This document shows, piece by piece, positions 18,488 to 27,406 of a stretch of 64,000 nucleotides of DNA. The notes below the pieces were generated by a model that ran no database searches, was not told the DNA's origin, and saw only the letters and a list, made by a program, of their open reading frames with translations. A program made the translations under genes and the position numbers. The DNA is from Oribacterium sinus (GTDB lineage Bacteria; Bacillota; Clostridia; Lachnospirales; Lachnospiraceae), in NCBI RefSeq assembly GCF_014202695.1, contig NZ_JACHHH010000009.1, positions 1 to 64,000 on the forward strand, written 5' to 3'. The stretch's first letter is position 1; each line of letters starts with the position of its first letter.

Positions 18488-19378
18488 ATGAATGCTCAAC
18501 AAATGGTTACTGTAGGCTTGCTCGTGATACTGGGCATTTTAGCGCTTATTTTTTTAGTCGCATTTGTAAAGGATTTACTGGCGCATAAGGATAGCATGGA
18601 GAAGGAAAGCAATACCGCGGTGAGTAGTGCTATCGGTTTTGGAATTAACTTCTTCGACGTATTCGGTATCGGATCCTTCGCTCCGGGCGCTTCCCTTTAC
18701 AAGGGCTTAAAGCAGGTGGATGACAAGCTGATTCCCGGCACCTTGAATGTAGCTTGTACTATTCCTGTCGTTATGGAGGCCTTCCTCTTTATTCAGGGAG
18801 TGGAAGTAGAGCCTATCACATTGGTTACCATGATACTTGCGGCTATGGTCGGTGCATGGATTGGTGCAGGAATTATTTCCAAGCTTTCCAAGCAGATGAT
18901 TCAGCTGGTTATGGGTGTTGCCATGGTAGTAATCGGTTTCGTCATCATTTTACAGGTGGCGAATGTTATCCCCGTAGAAGGAACAGCCATCGGACTCAGC
19001 GGAATAAAGCTTATTGTTGCTATCGTAATTAACTTCATCTTAGGCGCAGTTATGACTGCCGGAGTTGGCTTATATGCACCTTGTCTTGCCCTGGTTTGCG
19101 TATTGGGCATGGACCCGAAGGTTGCCTTCCCCATCATGATGGGATCCTGCGCATACCTTATGCCGGTTGCTTCCGTTCGTTTCGTAAAGGAAGGCAGCTA
19201 CAATAGAAAGGTAGCTTTGTGGGGAACCATTTTCGGCACTTTGGGTGTATTTGTAGCAACCAGAGTAGCATTAGGATTACCCTCTCACATTTTAAAGATT
19301 ATCGTTATCTGCGTTATGTTCTACACTGCAGCAACCATGTTCTATTCCTTAAGCAAGGAAAAGAAGCAGGCGGCATAA
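18488..19378 (+). CDS. TSUP (TauE/SafE) family membrane permease
   Basis: 296-residue membrane protein with about eight hydrophobic segments and the internal two-fold repeat of the TauE/SafE family (for example GAWIGAGIISKLSK and later GAVMTAGVGLYAPCLA). Known members carry sulfite, sulfoacetate or other small organic anions; the substrate here is unknown. ATG 18488 follows GGGGGAGAG; the longer TTG start at 18467 lies upstream of that site. The next gene is proline racemase, so a link with proline or hydroxyproline use is possible, but a terminator separates the two. Confidence 0.85.
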   Translation: MNAQQMVTVGLLVILGILALIFLVAFVKDLLAHKDSMEKESNTAVSSAIGFGINFFDVFGIGSFAPGASLYKGLKQVDDKLIPGTLNVACTIPVVMEAFLFIQGVEVEPITLVTMILAAMVGAWIGAGIISKLSKQMIQLVMGVAMVVIGFVIILQVANVIPVEGTAIGLSGIKLIVAIVINFILGAVMTAGVGLYAPCLALVCVLGMDPKVAFPIMMGSCAYLMPVASVRFVKEGSYNRKVALWGTIFGTLGVFVATRVALGLPSHILKIIVICVMFYTAATMFYSLSKEKKQAA

Positions 19379-19425
19379 AGAACACAGAAGATGACGCAGG
19401 ATTGAACCATTACTTGTTAAGAATC

Positions 19426-19459
19426 GGAAAAGTCGTCTTATGGGGCGACTTTTCCTTTA
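19426..19459 (+). terminator. terminator between permease and proline racemase
   Basis: GGAAAAGTCG (19426-19435) and CGACTTTTCC (19446-19455) are perfect 10-bp arms around a 10-base loop, followed by TTTAT. It would end permease transcripts, or allow partial read-through to the racemase. Confidence 0.75.
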
Positions 19460-19486
19460 TAAAAATAAACTATGGAGGTAAGCATC

Positions 19487-20494
19487 ATGAAATTCAGCAA
19501 GAGTATTCACGCAGTTGATTCCCACACAGCCGGTGAGGCTACCAGAATCGTAGTAGGTGGAGTCCCTAAAATCCCCGGAAAGACTATGCCTGAGAAGAAG
19601 CAGTGGCTTGAGGACAATATGGATTATCTTCGTACCGCTATTATGTTGGAACCGAGAGGACATAACGATATGTTCGGTTCCATTTTGACACAGCCTACAG
19701 TGGATGAGGCCGATTACGGTATTATCTTTATGGATGGCGGCGGATACCTGAACATGTGCGGACATGGAACCATCGGTGCTATGACCGTTGCAGTAGAGAC
19801 CGGTATCGTTCCTGTAACAGAGCCGATTACCAAGATTGTACAGGAGGCTCCTGCAGGAATTATCCACGGTGAAGTTACCGTTGTGGACGGCAAGGCTAAG
19901 AAGGTAAGCTTCCAGAACGTTCCCGCTTTCTTATACAAGAGAGATCAGGAGGTAGAGCTTCCGGGTTACGGCAAGATTAAGTTTGATATTTCCTTCGGCG
20001 GATCCTTCTTCGCTATCGTGAAGGTGGACCAGATCGGTGTAGAGATTAAGCCGGAAAATGCAGATAAGCTGAACGCTTTGGGAATCCAGCTAAGAGACAT
20101 CATCAACAAGGAGATTCCTGTACAGCATCCATTGCTTTCCCATATCCATACCGTAGACTTAGTAGAATGGTGGTCTACAACAGAGACCAAGGGCGCGACC
20201 TTAAAGAACTGCGTAGTATTCGGACAGGGACAGGTAGACCGTTCTCCTTGCGGAACAGGAACCAGTGCAAAGCTGGCTACCCTTTTTGCAAAGGGCGAGT
20301 TAAAGCAGGGAGATAAGTTCTTCTATGAGTCCATCCTGGGCACCATTTTCGAGGGAGAAATCGTAGGAACCACCAAGGTGGGAGATTACGATGCGGTTAT
20401 TCCTCAGATTACCGGTTCCGCATGGATTACCGGCTTCAACCACTTTGTGATTGATGAAGAAGATCCTGTAAAGTATGGATTTATCTTAAAGTAA
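19487..20494 (+). CDS. proline racemase (or 4-hydroxyproline epimerase)
   Basis: 335-residue cofactor-independent enzyme of the proline racemase family. The two catalytic cysteines are present: Cys91 in MCGHG and Cys255 in DRSPCGTGTS. This excludes the trans-3-hydroxyproline dehydratase branch, which lacks the Cys pair. ATG 19487 lies 8 bases after GGAGG (19474-19478); the earlier ATG 19472 overlaps that site. Length equals that of clostridial proline racemases, which feed D-proline to proline reductase in Stickland fermentation; no proline reductase (prd) gene is in the window. Confidence 0.9.
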   Translation: MKFSKSIHAVDSHTAGEATRIVVGGVPKIPGKTMPEKKQWLEDNMDYLRTAIMLEPRGHNDMFGSILTQPTVDEADYGIIFMDGGGYLNMCGHGTIGAMTVAVETGIVPVTEPITKIVQEAPAGIIHGEVTVVDGKAKKVSFQNVPAFLYKRDQEVELPGYGKIKFDISFGGSFFAIVKVDQIGVEIKPENADKLNALGIQLRDIINKEIPVQHPLLSHIHTVDLVEWWSTTETKGATLKNCVVFGQGQVDRSPCGTGTSAKLATLFAKGELKQGDKFFYESILGTIFEGEIVGTTKVGDYDAVIPQITGSAWITGFNHFVIDEEDPVKYGFILK

Positions 20495-20510
20495 TATTTT
20501 TGGCTTTTTC

Positions 20511-20548
20511 TTGCACTCGATTTTTAATAAATCGGGTGCAATCTTTTT
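20511..20548 (+). terminator. terminator after proline racemase
   Basis: TTGCACTCGATTT (20511-20523) pairs with AAATCGGGTGCAA (20529-20541) with one T-G wobble and a 5-base loop, then a T-rich run to 20548. Confidence 0.85.
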
Positions 20549-20578
20549 CTTAATTTCATAAGCTTCTGTTGTTAACTC

Positions 20579-20610
20579 TTGTAAATAAAACTGGAAGGTA
20601 GTATACTTCC
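20579..20610 (+). promoter_or_regulatory. promoter and likely operator of the toxin-antitoxin pair
   Basis: TTGTAA (20579-20584), a 17-base spacer and TATACT (20602-20607) make a good promoter. An inverted repeat GGAAG (20593-20597) / CTTCC (20606-20610) covers the -10 box, as expected for an autoregulated toxin-antitoxin operon; binding by the antitoxin is inference. Confidence 0.6.
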
Positions 20611-20642
20611 GTGAATATCAATCAAGCAAAGGAGGGATGTGT

Positions 20643-21098
20643 ATGGAAAATACAATGTGTGTAGCAAAGGCTTTATATGACATGTACTATAAAAATAATG
20701 CAAAAGCAATGGATGAAATGAAGATGCATAAGCTAATGTATTTTGCGCAACGAGAATCCCTTATACGCCATAATAGGGCTTTATTTGATGGCGTATTCTA
20801 TGGATGGAAATATGGTCCGGTTTTAAAAGAGGTAAGAACGGCATATAAACAAGATGCTTTTTCTCAAAAGTTTGATGAGGTTTCAGAGGAAACCAAAGAT
20901 TTATTGCAGTTTATTTTGGAAAGATACGGATCGTTACCATCTTGGAAGTTAAGTAGTTTGTCTCATGGCGAGTTTTCGTGGAAAAAAGCAAGACAAGGTT
21001 TGGAGTCGGGAGAAGATGGTAACGTAAAGCTATTATTGGATGCTATGAAGGTAGATGCAACAAAAGAACTAATGAATAGAAGTACAACCATTGCTTAA
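20643..21098 (+). CDS. Panacea-domain (DUF4065) antitoxin-like protein
   Basis: 151-residue protein of the DUF4065/GepA/SocA type, recognised by KMHKLMYFAQRESLIRHNRALFD as a helix-rich block, FYGWKYGPVLKEVR and the C-terminal FSWKKARQG. Panacea proteins neutralise varied toxins encoded beside them. ATG 20643 is 6 bases after AAAGGAGGG; ATG 20637 abuts that site and is unlikely. Its stop TAA (21096-21098) is in the same frame as the next gene. The pair is clearly richer in A+T than the flanking housekeeping genes, which suggests lateral transfer. Confidence 0.85.
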   Translation: MENTMCVAKALYDMYYKNNAKAMDEMKMHKLMYFAQRESLIRHNRALFDGVFYGWKYGPVLKEVRTAYKQDAFSQKFDEVSEETKDLLQFILERYGSLPSWKLSSLSHGEFSWKKARQGLESGEDGNVKLLLDAMKVDATKELMNRSTTIA

Positions 21099-21110
21099 GG
21101 AGGGATTAGC

Positions 21111-21962
21111 ATTAACGCTAAAGAAATACGATCTTTTTATCAAAAGTTCACATACGAAGTTTTAACAAGTAATCCGAATAATAGAGGCTTGGTTAGTGAA
21201 TTTACTTCTAAAAAAAATAATAATACACTTGAAAATTATATAAGAGATGCGGACAAGGCATGGGCGGATGATTTGGAAGGAGAAACAAGAGTATATCTTG
21301 TAAAAGATGAATCCGGAACAGTTGCCTTGTTTTTTTCCATAAAATGTGGATTACTCGTTGGTGATAACTTAGAGGAAAGGCTTTCTGAAGAGAAACAAGA
21401 ATTTGTTGAGACTGTGATTGAAGCGAAAAAAGCTAAAGATGAAAAATCTCTAGATAATATGTATGAAGCTGGCTTAGGTATGTATGATTTAGAGGAATGT
21501 GATCGCTTGTTTAATATAGCAAGCCGGAGATTGGAGAGGAAACAGGAGTCTAAGGAAATTGGACAATCAGAGAGTACAATCAATGTTCAAAATTGCATAT
21601 CAGCTATAGAGCTGAGACATTTATGTAAGAATGAAAAATATTATTTGCCGAAAGATGTTACAATCCCTTTAGGATTTGGTATTTTTTGGGAAGTTATTGT
21701 TCCAACTGTTATAGATATAACTAAAAAAATAGGGTGTAAATATCTTTATCTTTATGCAGCAGATAAAACGGAACAGAAGGATACTATAGAGGTTAAAAAA
21801 TTAATAAGTCACTATAAGTCTAACTTTAAATTTTCGGAGTGTGATGAAGGAATAAAATTTATAAAGCCTGAATATGATAATTATTGCTATGGATTAGTGC
21901 AACTTATATCAGAGTTACAGAATAATAGGGAAGCAATATGGCATGAATTTTCAGACATTTAA
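21111..21962 (+). CDS. GNAT-like toxin partner of the Panacea antitoxin, probable ATT start
   Basis: Protein of about 283 residues. No ATG occurs in frame until about residue 119, and the first conventional codon (TTG 21189) has no usable ribosome site. AAGGAGGG (21097-21104) sits just before ATT 21105 and, at correct spacing, ATT 21111; the frame from there reads as protein (KEIRSFYQKFTYEVL). I therefore place the start at ATT 21111. A middle charged region (about 80-150) divides the protein; the C-terminal part (YLPKDVTIPLGFG, GCKYLYLYAADKT, LISHYKSNFKFSE) looks like the acetyl-CoA fold of GNAT acetyltransferases that pair with Panacea antitoxins. Function as a toxin is inferred from this pairing. 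Weak start usage would keep toxin below antitoxin. Confidence 0.7.
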   Translation: MNAKEIRSFYQKFTYEVLTSNPNNRGLVSEFTSKKNNNTLENYIRDADKAWADDLEGETRVYLVKDESGTVALFFSIKCGLLVGDNLEERLSEEKQEFVETVIEAKKAKDEKSLDNMYEAGLGMYDLEECDRLFNIASRRLERKQESKEIGQSESTINVQNCISAIELRHLCKNEKYYLPKDVTIPLGFGIFWEVIVPTVIDITKKIGCKYLYLYAADKTEQKDTIEVKKLISHYKSNFKFSECDEGIKFIKPEYDNYCYGLVQLISELQNNREAIWHEFSDI

Positions 21963-22009
21963 CTTTATAGAGTATACCTATATTCAAAATATTTTATAGG
22001 GAATAAAGA

Positions 22010-22038
22010 TTGCAAATCCAAAATTCATCATGTAAAAT
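22010..22038 (+). promoter_or_regulatory. promoter of proS
   Basis: TTGCAA (22010-22015), a 17-base spacer and TAAAAT (22033-22038) lie about 45 bases before the proS start. The leader is too short for a T-box. Confidence 0.65.
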
Positions 22039-22082
22039 CAAAGGATAGTTTTTTAACAATATCCAAAAAGGGGGAAACAGTT

Positions 22083-23519
22083 ATGGCAGACAAGAAATTA
22101 GTAGAGCAAATTACTTCCCGTGAGGAAGACTTTGCGCAGTGGTATACGGACGTAGTAAAGAAAGCGGAGCTTACAGATTATTCTTCTGTAAAGGGCTTCA
22201 TGGTTATTCGACCTGCAGGCTATGCTATCTGGGAGAATATTATGGCGGCTCTGGATTCCCGTTTTAAAGCTACAGGTGTACAAAACTGTTCTATGCCGCT
22301 GTTAATCCCCCAGTCCTTATTAGAAAAAGAGAGCGAGCATGTGGAAGGCTTTGCCCCGGAAGTAGCATGGGTTACCTCCGGCGGTTCCAAGAGACTGGAG
22401 GAAAGACTTTGTGTTCGTCCTACCTCCGAGGTACTTTTCTGTGACTATTATTCCAAGGTGGTAAAGTCCTATCGTGACCTTCCTCAGCTTCTGAACCAGT
22501 GGTGCTCCGTAGTTCGTTGGGAGAAGACCACCAGACCTTTCTTAAGAACCAGAGAGTTCTTATGGCAGGAGGGACATACCGTTCACGCTACAGCAGAGGA
22601 AGCGGAAGAGAGAACCCTTTTAATGCTGGACATCTATGCGGATGTTTTGGAAAATGAATTGGCGATTCCTGTAGTAAAGGGCCGTAAGACCGATAAGGAG
22701 AAGTTTGCCGGTGCAATTGCTACCTATACGGTAGAGGCTTTGATGCATGACGGACAGGCCTTACAGTGTGCTACCTCCCACAACTTCGGAGACGGTTTTG
22801 CCAAGGCATTCCAGGTGCAGTATTTAAGCAAGAACAATACCGTTGAGCCGGTACACCAGACCTCCTGGGGTATTACCACAAGAACCATCGGTGCTTTAAT
22901 CATGGTTCACGGGGATGATTCCGGATTGGTTCTTCCTCCTCGTATTGCTCCTGTACAGGTAAATATCATTCCTATCCAGCAGAATAAGGAAGGGGTACTG
23001 GACAAGGCCTTTGATTTGATGAATACCTTGATGGATGCAGGACTTCGGGTGAAGGTGGATGATTCCGACAAGACTCCCGGATTTAAGTTTGCGGACAGTG
23101 AAGTAAGAGGAATTCCTCTTCGTCTGGAAATCGGACCGAAGGATATCGAAGCGGGACAGGTGGTACTGGTAAGAAGAGACACCAGAGAGAAGATTGTGGT
23201 ATCCTTTGAGAATCTTGTGGAAGAAAGCAAGAAGCTTTTGGAGCAGATTCAGAAGGATATGTATAATAGAGCTTTAACTTTCCAGAAGGAAAGAACCACC
23301 GATGCCAAGAGTTTGGATGAATTGGTAGCTTCCCTGGATAAGAAGCCCGGATTTGTTCGTGCTATGTGGTGCGGTTGCAGAGAGTGCGAGGAGAAGCTTA
23401 AGGAGTATTCCGGTATTACCTCCCGTTGCATTCCTGCAAAACAGGAAAAGATTGCCGATACCTGCGTAGTATGCGGAAAGCCTGCTACAAAGATGGTTTA
23501 CTGGGGAAGAGCTTACTAA
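22083..23519 (+). CDS. proS: prolyl-tRNA synthetase, archaeal/eukaryal type
   Basis: 478-residue class II synthetase that charges tRNA-Pro. Class II motifs are seen in [22 protein letters not shown] and the [17 protein letters not shown] region; the editing insertion of the bacterial type is absent. The C-terminal zinc-binding part has the cysteine pairs CGCREC and CVVCGK, typical of the short ProRS form found in many Clostridia. AAGGGGGAA precedes ATG 22083. Confidence 0.96.
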   Translation: MADKKLVEQITSREEDFAQWYTDVVKKAELTDYSSVKGFMVIRPAGYAIWENIMAALDSRFKATGVQNCSMPLLIPQSLLEKESEHVEGFAPEVAWVTSGGSKRLEERLCVRPTSEVLFCDYYSKVVKSYRDLPQLLNQWCSVVRWEKTTRPFLRTREFLWQEGHTVHATAEEAEERTLLMLDIYADVLENELAIPVVKGRKTDKEKFAGAIATYTVEALMHDGQALQCATSHNFGDGFAKAFQVQYLSKNNTVEPVHQTSWGITTRTIGALIMVHGDDSGLVLPPRIAPVQVNIIPIQQNKEGVLDKAFDLMNTLMDAGLRVKVDDSDKTPGFKFADSEVRGIPLRLEIGPKDIEAGQVVLVRRDTREKIVVSFENLVEESKKLLEQIQKDMYNRALTFQKERTTDAKSLDELVASLDKKPGFVRAMWCGCRECEEKLKEYSGITSRCIPAKQEKIADTCVVCGKPATKMVYWGRAY

Positions 23520-23602
23520 GAAACAGCGCAGGGAATAGGTCTTACGGAAATTTCCTTGTGCACAAGCTTTACGAAAAGAAACATGTTAAAAAAGGAAAAT
23601 GG

Positions 23603-24865
23603 ATGAAAGATCCGAAAGCAATACAAATCACCGTTCCCAAAGGAGTAGAACACATTATTCGGCAGATTGAGCAGGCAGGGTACGAAGCCTATGCTGTCGG
23701 AGGATGTGTTCGGGACGCCCTTTTGGGACGAGAACCTGAAGATTGGGATATTACGACTTCTGCTAGGCCGGAGGTCGTAAAATCCCTTTTTTTGCGTACC
23801 ATTGATACGGGAATCGAGCATGGCACCGTGACGGTTCTGCTTAGTGCGCAGGAAGCCGGAGAGGGAGACAGAGCCTTTGAGGTAACCACCTACCGGGTAG
23901 ACGGCATTTACGAGGATGGGCGTCATCCCAAGGCGGTGTCCTTTACCGGAAGTCTGGAAGAGGATCTGGCCAGAAGGGATTTCACCATCAATGCCATGGC
24001 CTACCACATGGATCGGGGCATCATAGACTGCTATCATGGACAGGAAGACCTTGAAAATAAAAGGGTTCGCACCGTGGGAAGGGCAGAGGAACGCTTTACG
24101 GAGGACGCCCTTCGTATGATGCGAGGAATTCGTTTTTCCGCCCAGCTGGATTTTCAGATAGAAGCGGACTGTCTTCAGGCCATGCTGGCTCTTCGGGAAA
24201 ATCTCGGGAAGGTTTCCAAGGAACGCATCGCAGTGGAGTTGGTGAAGCTTTTATGCAGCCGTCACCCGGAGCGGGTGAAGCTGCTTTTTTCTACCGGCCT
24301 TTCCGACTTTGTGACACGGCATTTTTCGGAAATCGAGAAGCGGGGTATTCCTTCTCTTTTAGGAGATGCCAAGGATAAGAAGTACCTGCGCTTGGGGCTT
24401 CTGCTAAGGCACCTGCCGGAGTACGCCAAGGAGATTTTGGAAGAGCTGAAGCTGGATCGGGAATGTATTGATCAGGCTTCCGCCTTTGTGGAGCTCTTTT
24501 CTTTGGAAGAGGCGGATTCTCCCTATGCCCTTCGGAAACGGCTTTTTCGGTACGGACTTGAACTGATTCAGGACTTTTATGATACCAAGGCGCTCCTTTT
24601 GGAAAATGTTTCCAATACCCCGGGAAAGGCTATGGCGGAGCAGGTGCAGCTTCGACTTTCATGGCTTCAAAAGATTCAGGAGGAGAGGGATTGTTATACC
24701 CTTTCCAATCTGGCAATTAAGGGAAAAGATTTACTGTCTATAGGAGTGCAAGCCGGGCCGGCTATGGGAGAACTTTTGCATCAGGCTTTGGATTATGTGA
24801 TGCTGAATCCTTCGGAAAATGATAGAGAAGCTTTGCTTTCTTTTGTAAAAAGCCGAATTTGTTAA
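23603..24865 (+). CDS. cca: CCA-adding tRNA nucleotidyltransferase
   Basis: 420-residue enzyme that adds or repairs the 3' CCA of tRNA. The head domain has GGCVRDALLG and the metal-binding DWDITT, then RRDFTINAMAYH and the tRNA-binding TEDALRMMRGIRFSAQ. I chose ATG 23603 after AAAGGAAAA; the longer frame would begin inside proS. It is 83 bases after proS, and pairing of the two genes fits a translation-related unit. No HD phosphohydrolase motif is obvious in the C-terminal part. Confidence 0.92.
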   Translation: MKDPKAIQITVPKGVEHIIRQIEQAGYEAYAVGGCVRDALLGREPEDWDITTSARPEVVKSLFLRTIDTGIEHGTVTVLLSAQEAGEGDRAFEVTTYRVDGIYEDGRHPKAVSFTGSLEEDLARRDFTINAMAYHMDRGIIDCYHGQEDLENKRVRTVGRAEERFTEDALRMMRGIRFSAQLDFQIEADCLQAMLALRENLGKVSKERIAVELVKLLCSRHPERVKLLFSTGLSDFVTRHFSEIEKRGIPSLLGDAKDKKYLRLGLLLRHLPEYAKEILEELKLDRECIDQASAFVELFSLEEADSPYALRKRLFRYGLELIQDFYDTKALLLENVSNTPGKAMAEQVQLRLSWLQKIQEERDCYTLSNLAIKGKDLLSIGVQAGPAMGELLHQALDYVMLNPSENDREALLSFVKSRIC

Positions 24866-24890
24866 TAATTAAACAAAAATAAAAGTATAA

Positions 24891-24949
24891 AACAGTATTT
24901 AAGAGGAAAATATAGTAAAAATAGACAAGTTTTCCTCTTAAATACTGTT
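24891..24949. terminator. 20-bp perfect inverted repeat after the cca gene
   Basis: Arms 24891-24910 and 24930-24949 are exact inverted repeats of 20 bp (AACAGTATTTAAGAGG...) around a 19-base loop. They are AT-rich and followed by ATTATTTAT rather than a T-tract. Position after cca and before a promoter suggests a transcript end or stabilising stem. Confidence 0.65.
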
Positions 24950-24977
24950 ATTATTTATAAATTCTAGCGCTATTATA

Positions 24978-25005
24978 TCGACATTTTATAAATAATGTTT
25001 ATAAT
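24978..25005 (+). promoter_or_regulatory. promoter of the lipoate cluster
   Basis: TCGACA (24978-24983), a 16-base spacer and a perfect TATAAT (25000-25005). Two ATGs at 24995 and 25004 lie inside it and cannot be on the mRNA, which pushes the start of the first gene to ATG 25082. Confidence 0.75.
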
Positions 25006-25081
25006 GAATATTGTAGAGGAAAAATCTCACTGTTTTTCCGAAAAAATAGAAAGAATTTTCGGGATAGAAAGAGCTGAGCCT

Positions 25082-26080
25082 ATGATTGGAATTATAAATC
25101 CCTCCTTGGACCCCTTTTATAATCAGGCCTTGGAAGAATATCTTTTTCAGAATAGAACGGAGCAGGATATTTTTCTTCTTTGGCGGAATACTCCGGCAGT
25201 TATCGTAGGCTGTTATCAAAACATCAGCCAGGAAGTAAGCTTATGCCGGTTAAAGGAAAGAGGGATTCCGGTTGTTCGCAGAAGCAGCGGCGGAGGTACG
25301 GTGTATCATGATTTAGGCAATGTGAATTACAGCCTAATGAAGAAAAGAAACAAGATTTTAGAGTATGACGATTTTCTCCTTCCGGTAATCGATGCTTTAC
25401 GAAGGCTTGGGATTAAGGCGGAGAAGAACAGATGCTCCGATATTGCCATAGGGGGAAAGAAGATTTCCGGCAGTGCCCAAAAGGCCACCGGAGAACGGGT
25501 TTTACACCATGGGACTCTACTTTATACATCGGACTTAAGTCTTTTGGATGAGATTACCACCAAGAATAAAAGTGTTCACATTCAGTCGAAGGCTTCTCCC
25601 TCGGCAATCTGCAAGGTTTGTAATATCAGTGAATCCTGGGAAGGCTTAGGAAAGGAAGGATGTCCCTTTGCGGAGGTTCCTCCCATAGAAAGCTTTATGG
25701 AAGCCTTAATGGCATCCATGGGAGCTAAACCGGAAGCCTTAGCTCTTACAGAGGCGGAAAAGGCGGAGGTAGAGAGGATTTGCCGGGAAAAATACCATTC
25801 CTGGGAATGGACCTATGGAAAAACGCCTCATTTCTCTTTTGAAAAGGAAGGTATTTTCCAAGGAGAAAAGATACGGATCAGTTATCAGGTCCGGAAGGGA
25901 AGAATCGAAGATTTTACGATACAGTCCCCTTATTTTTCAGAAGAGGAAGTCAGAGCACTTTTCCAGGGACAGCCATTTTCTTTAGAGCTTTTTGAAGAAA
26001 AGTTTTCCGATTTGACGGAACGTCTTAAGCCACAGGACAGTAAGGAAGTCAGAGAAGCCTTAATAGGGCTTGCATTATAG
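25082..26080 (+). CDS. lplA: lipoate-protein ligase A-like protein (first copy)
   Basis: 332-residue enzyme that activates lipoate (or octanoate) with ATP and attaches it to a lysine of lipoyl domains. Motifs: RRSSGGGTVYHD, the catalytic-lysine region GGKKISGSAQ, HHGTLLY, and a full C-terminal accessory domain. The start ATG 25082 gives MIGIINPSLDPFYNQ, as in the family, and lies ~75 bases after the promoter; the ribosome site is weak. First gene of a run with a lipoyl carrier, lipA and a second ligase. Confidence 0.9.
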   Translation: MIGIINPSLDPFYNQALEEYLFQNRTEQDIFLLWRNTPAVIVGCYQNISQEVSLCRLKERGIPVVRRSSGGGTVYHDLGNVNYSLMKKRNKILEYDDFLLPVIDALRRLGIKAEKNRCSDIAIGGKKISGSAQKATGERVLHHGTLLYTSDLSLLDEITTKNKSVHIQSKASPSAICKVCNISESWEGLGKEGCPFAEVPPIESFMEALMASMGAKPEALALTEAEKAEVERICREKYHSWEWTYGKTPHFSFEKEGIFQGEKIRISYQVRKGRIEDFTIQSPYFSEEEVRALFQGQPFSLELFEEKFSDLTERLKPQDSKEVREALIGLAL

Positions 26081-26092
26081 AAGGAGTAGAAG

Positions 26093-26335
26093 ATGAAGAA
26101 AGAAATTGTGATTCCGAAGTTAAGACCGGAGATGCAGGAGGCAGTGGTTTGCGCCTGGTTGAAGGAAGTGGGAGACCCGGTAAAGAAGGGGGAACCGATT
26201 TTTGAGATTGAAACGGACAAGGTGGTTACCCAAGTGGAATCCGGCTTCGAGGGCACCCTGGTAGAGCAGTGCTGCGAAGAAGGCGATACGGTAGGGGTAT
26301 TGGAGAAGGTCGCTTTAATCGAAGAGACAGCTTAA
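26093..26335 (+). CDS. stand-alone lipoyl (biotinyl-type) carrier domain
   Basis: 80-residue protein that is a single lipoyl domain like the N-terminus of 2-oxoacid dehydrogenase E2 subunits. It begins IVIPKLRPEMQEA and has the attachment motif ETDKV with Lys43. No E2 catalytic domain follows, and no E1/E2 genes are in the window. AGAAGGAGTAG precedes the start, 12 bases after lplA. It may be a shuttle from which lipoyl groups are passed on, or a remnant of a lost E2 gene; it is intact and well kept, so some function is likely. Confidence 0.88.
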   Translation: MKKEIVIPKLRPEMQEAVVCAWLKEVGDPVKKGEPIFEIETDKVVTQVESGFEGTLVEQCCEEGDTVGVLEKVALIEETA

Positions 26336-26356
26336 GGCGAGGAGTTTAGAGACCGC

Positions 26357-26400
26357 CAAAAGTAATGATTATAGAGGCCTTCAAAAGTAATGATTATAGA
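26357..26400. repeat. 19-bp direct repeat before lipA
   Basis: CAAAAGTAATGATTATAGA occurs at 26357-26375 and again at 26382-26400. The 159-base gap 26336-26494 holds otherwise only a repeated GATAGGGAGNGA stretch (about 26470-26490) just before lipA. Confidence 0.8.
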
Positions 26401-26494
26401 AACTAGTGCTAAGGATGGATGAAAAAGACGTTCTGAAGGCAGTGATTGAAAAACAGCTTAAGGACAGGATAGGGAGTGAGATAGGGAGCGAGAT

Positions 26495-27406
26495 ATGGAG
26501 AAGACATTGGAGAAAGCGGAGGATTTACAGGCCGCCCCTCCTTCTTTAGGGAAGAAGCCGGACTGGCTGAAGGTTCGATACAATCAGGAGGCTACCGAAG
26601 AGGTGGCAGCTCTGATGAAGGATCTTCGCTTGAATACCGTTTGTAAGGAAGCCAACTGTCCCAATATGGGAGAGTGTTATCGGAAGCACACGGCAACCTT
26701 TATGATTTTGGGAAGCGTTTGCACCAGAAATTGTCGCTTTTGCAATGTGACCTGCGGAAGACCGGAGGCGGTGGACGAAGAAGAGCCTATGAATGTGGCC
26801 AAGGCGGCAAAGCAGCTGCATCTGAAGCATGTGGTTTTGACCTGCTCCACCAGAGATGATTTGGAGGACGGAGGAGCCTTACAGTTTGCCAAGACCATTC
26901 GGGCGATTCGGGAGCTTTGTCCCGGCACCACTATTGAAACCCTGATTTCCGATATGAAGGGAAGGACGGAGTCCTTAGACATTGTTCTGGAGGCCAAGCC
27001 GGAGGTTCTGAACCACAATGTGGAGACGGTAAAGGAATTGCAGAAGGCGGTTCGTCCCCAGGCGGCTTATGAAAGATCCTTAGGAGTGCTCCGTTACTGC
27101 AAGCAGCATTCTCCGGATATCCGGGTAAAGACAGGATTCATGGTAGGGCTTGGAGAGACGGAAGAGCAGATTGACAGGCTGATGGATGATGTGCTGGAAA
27201 CCGGCTGTGATATCTTAACCATTGGACAATATCTGCAACCCACTAGGGAGCATTACCCCTTGGTCAGATATGCCACACCGGAGGACTTTGCCCGCTATAA
27301 GAAGAATGCTCTTTTAAAGGGCTTTCACCACGTAGCCTCCGCACCCTTAGCCAGAAGCTCCTACAGAGCTTGGGAAGCTTTGGAGGATGTACATGGTTTA
27401 TATTGA
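26495..27406 (+). CDS. lipA: lipoyl synthase
   Basis: 303-residue radical SAM enzyme that inserts two sulfurs into octanoyl groups on lipoyl domains. It has the auxiliary-cluster motif CKEANCPNMGEC, the radical-SAM motif CTRNCRFC and the C-terminal RSSYRA, all diagnostic. The ribosome site is weak (GGGAG). It overlaps the second ligase gene by 14 bases. Its presence next to two ligase-like proteins and no lipB suggests that octanoate or lipoate arrives through ligases. Confidence 0.96.
   Translation: MEKTLEKAEDLQAAPPSLGKKPDWLKVRYNQEATEEVAALMKDLRLNTVCKEANCPNMGECYRKHTATFMILGSVCTRNCRFCNVTCGRPEAVDEEEPMNVAKAAKQLHLKHVVLTCSTRDDLEDGGALQFAKTIRAIRELCPGTTIETLISDMKGRTESLDIVLEAKPEVLNHNVETVKELQKAVRPQAAYERSLGVLRYCKQHSPDIRVKTGFMVGLGETEEQIDRLMDDVLETGCDILTIGQYLQPTREHYPLVRYATPEDFARYKKNALLKGFHHVASAPLARSSYRAWEALEDVHGLY

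Noticed and set aside
23426-23602. Longer start for the CCA-adding enzyme
   Set aside because: It would overlap proS by ~94 bases and adds residues unlike the family; ATG 23603 has a ribosome site.
26415-26549. 44-codon ORF between the lipoyl carrier and lipA
   Set aside because: No proper ribosome site, contains the GATAGGGAG repeat, and overlaps lipA by 55 bases.
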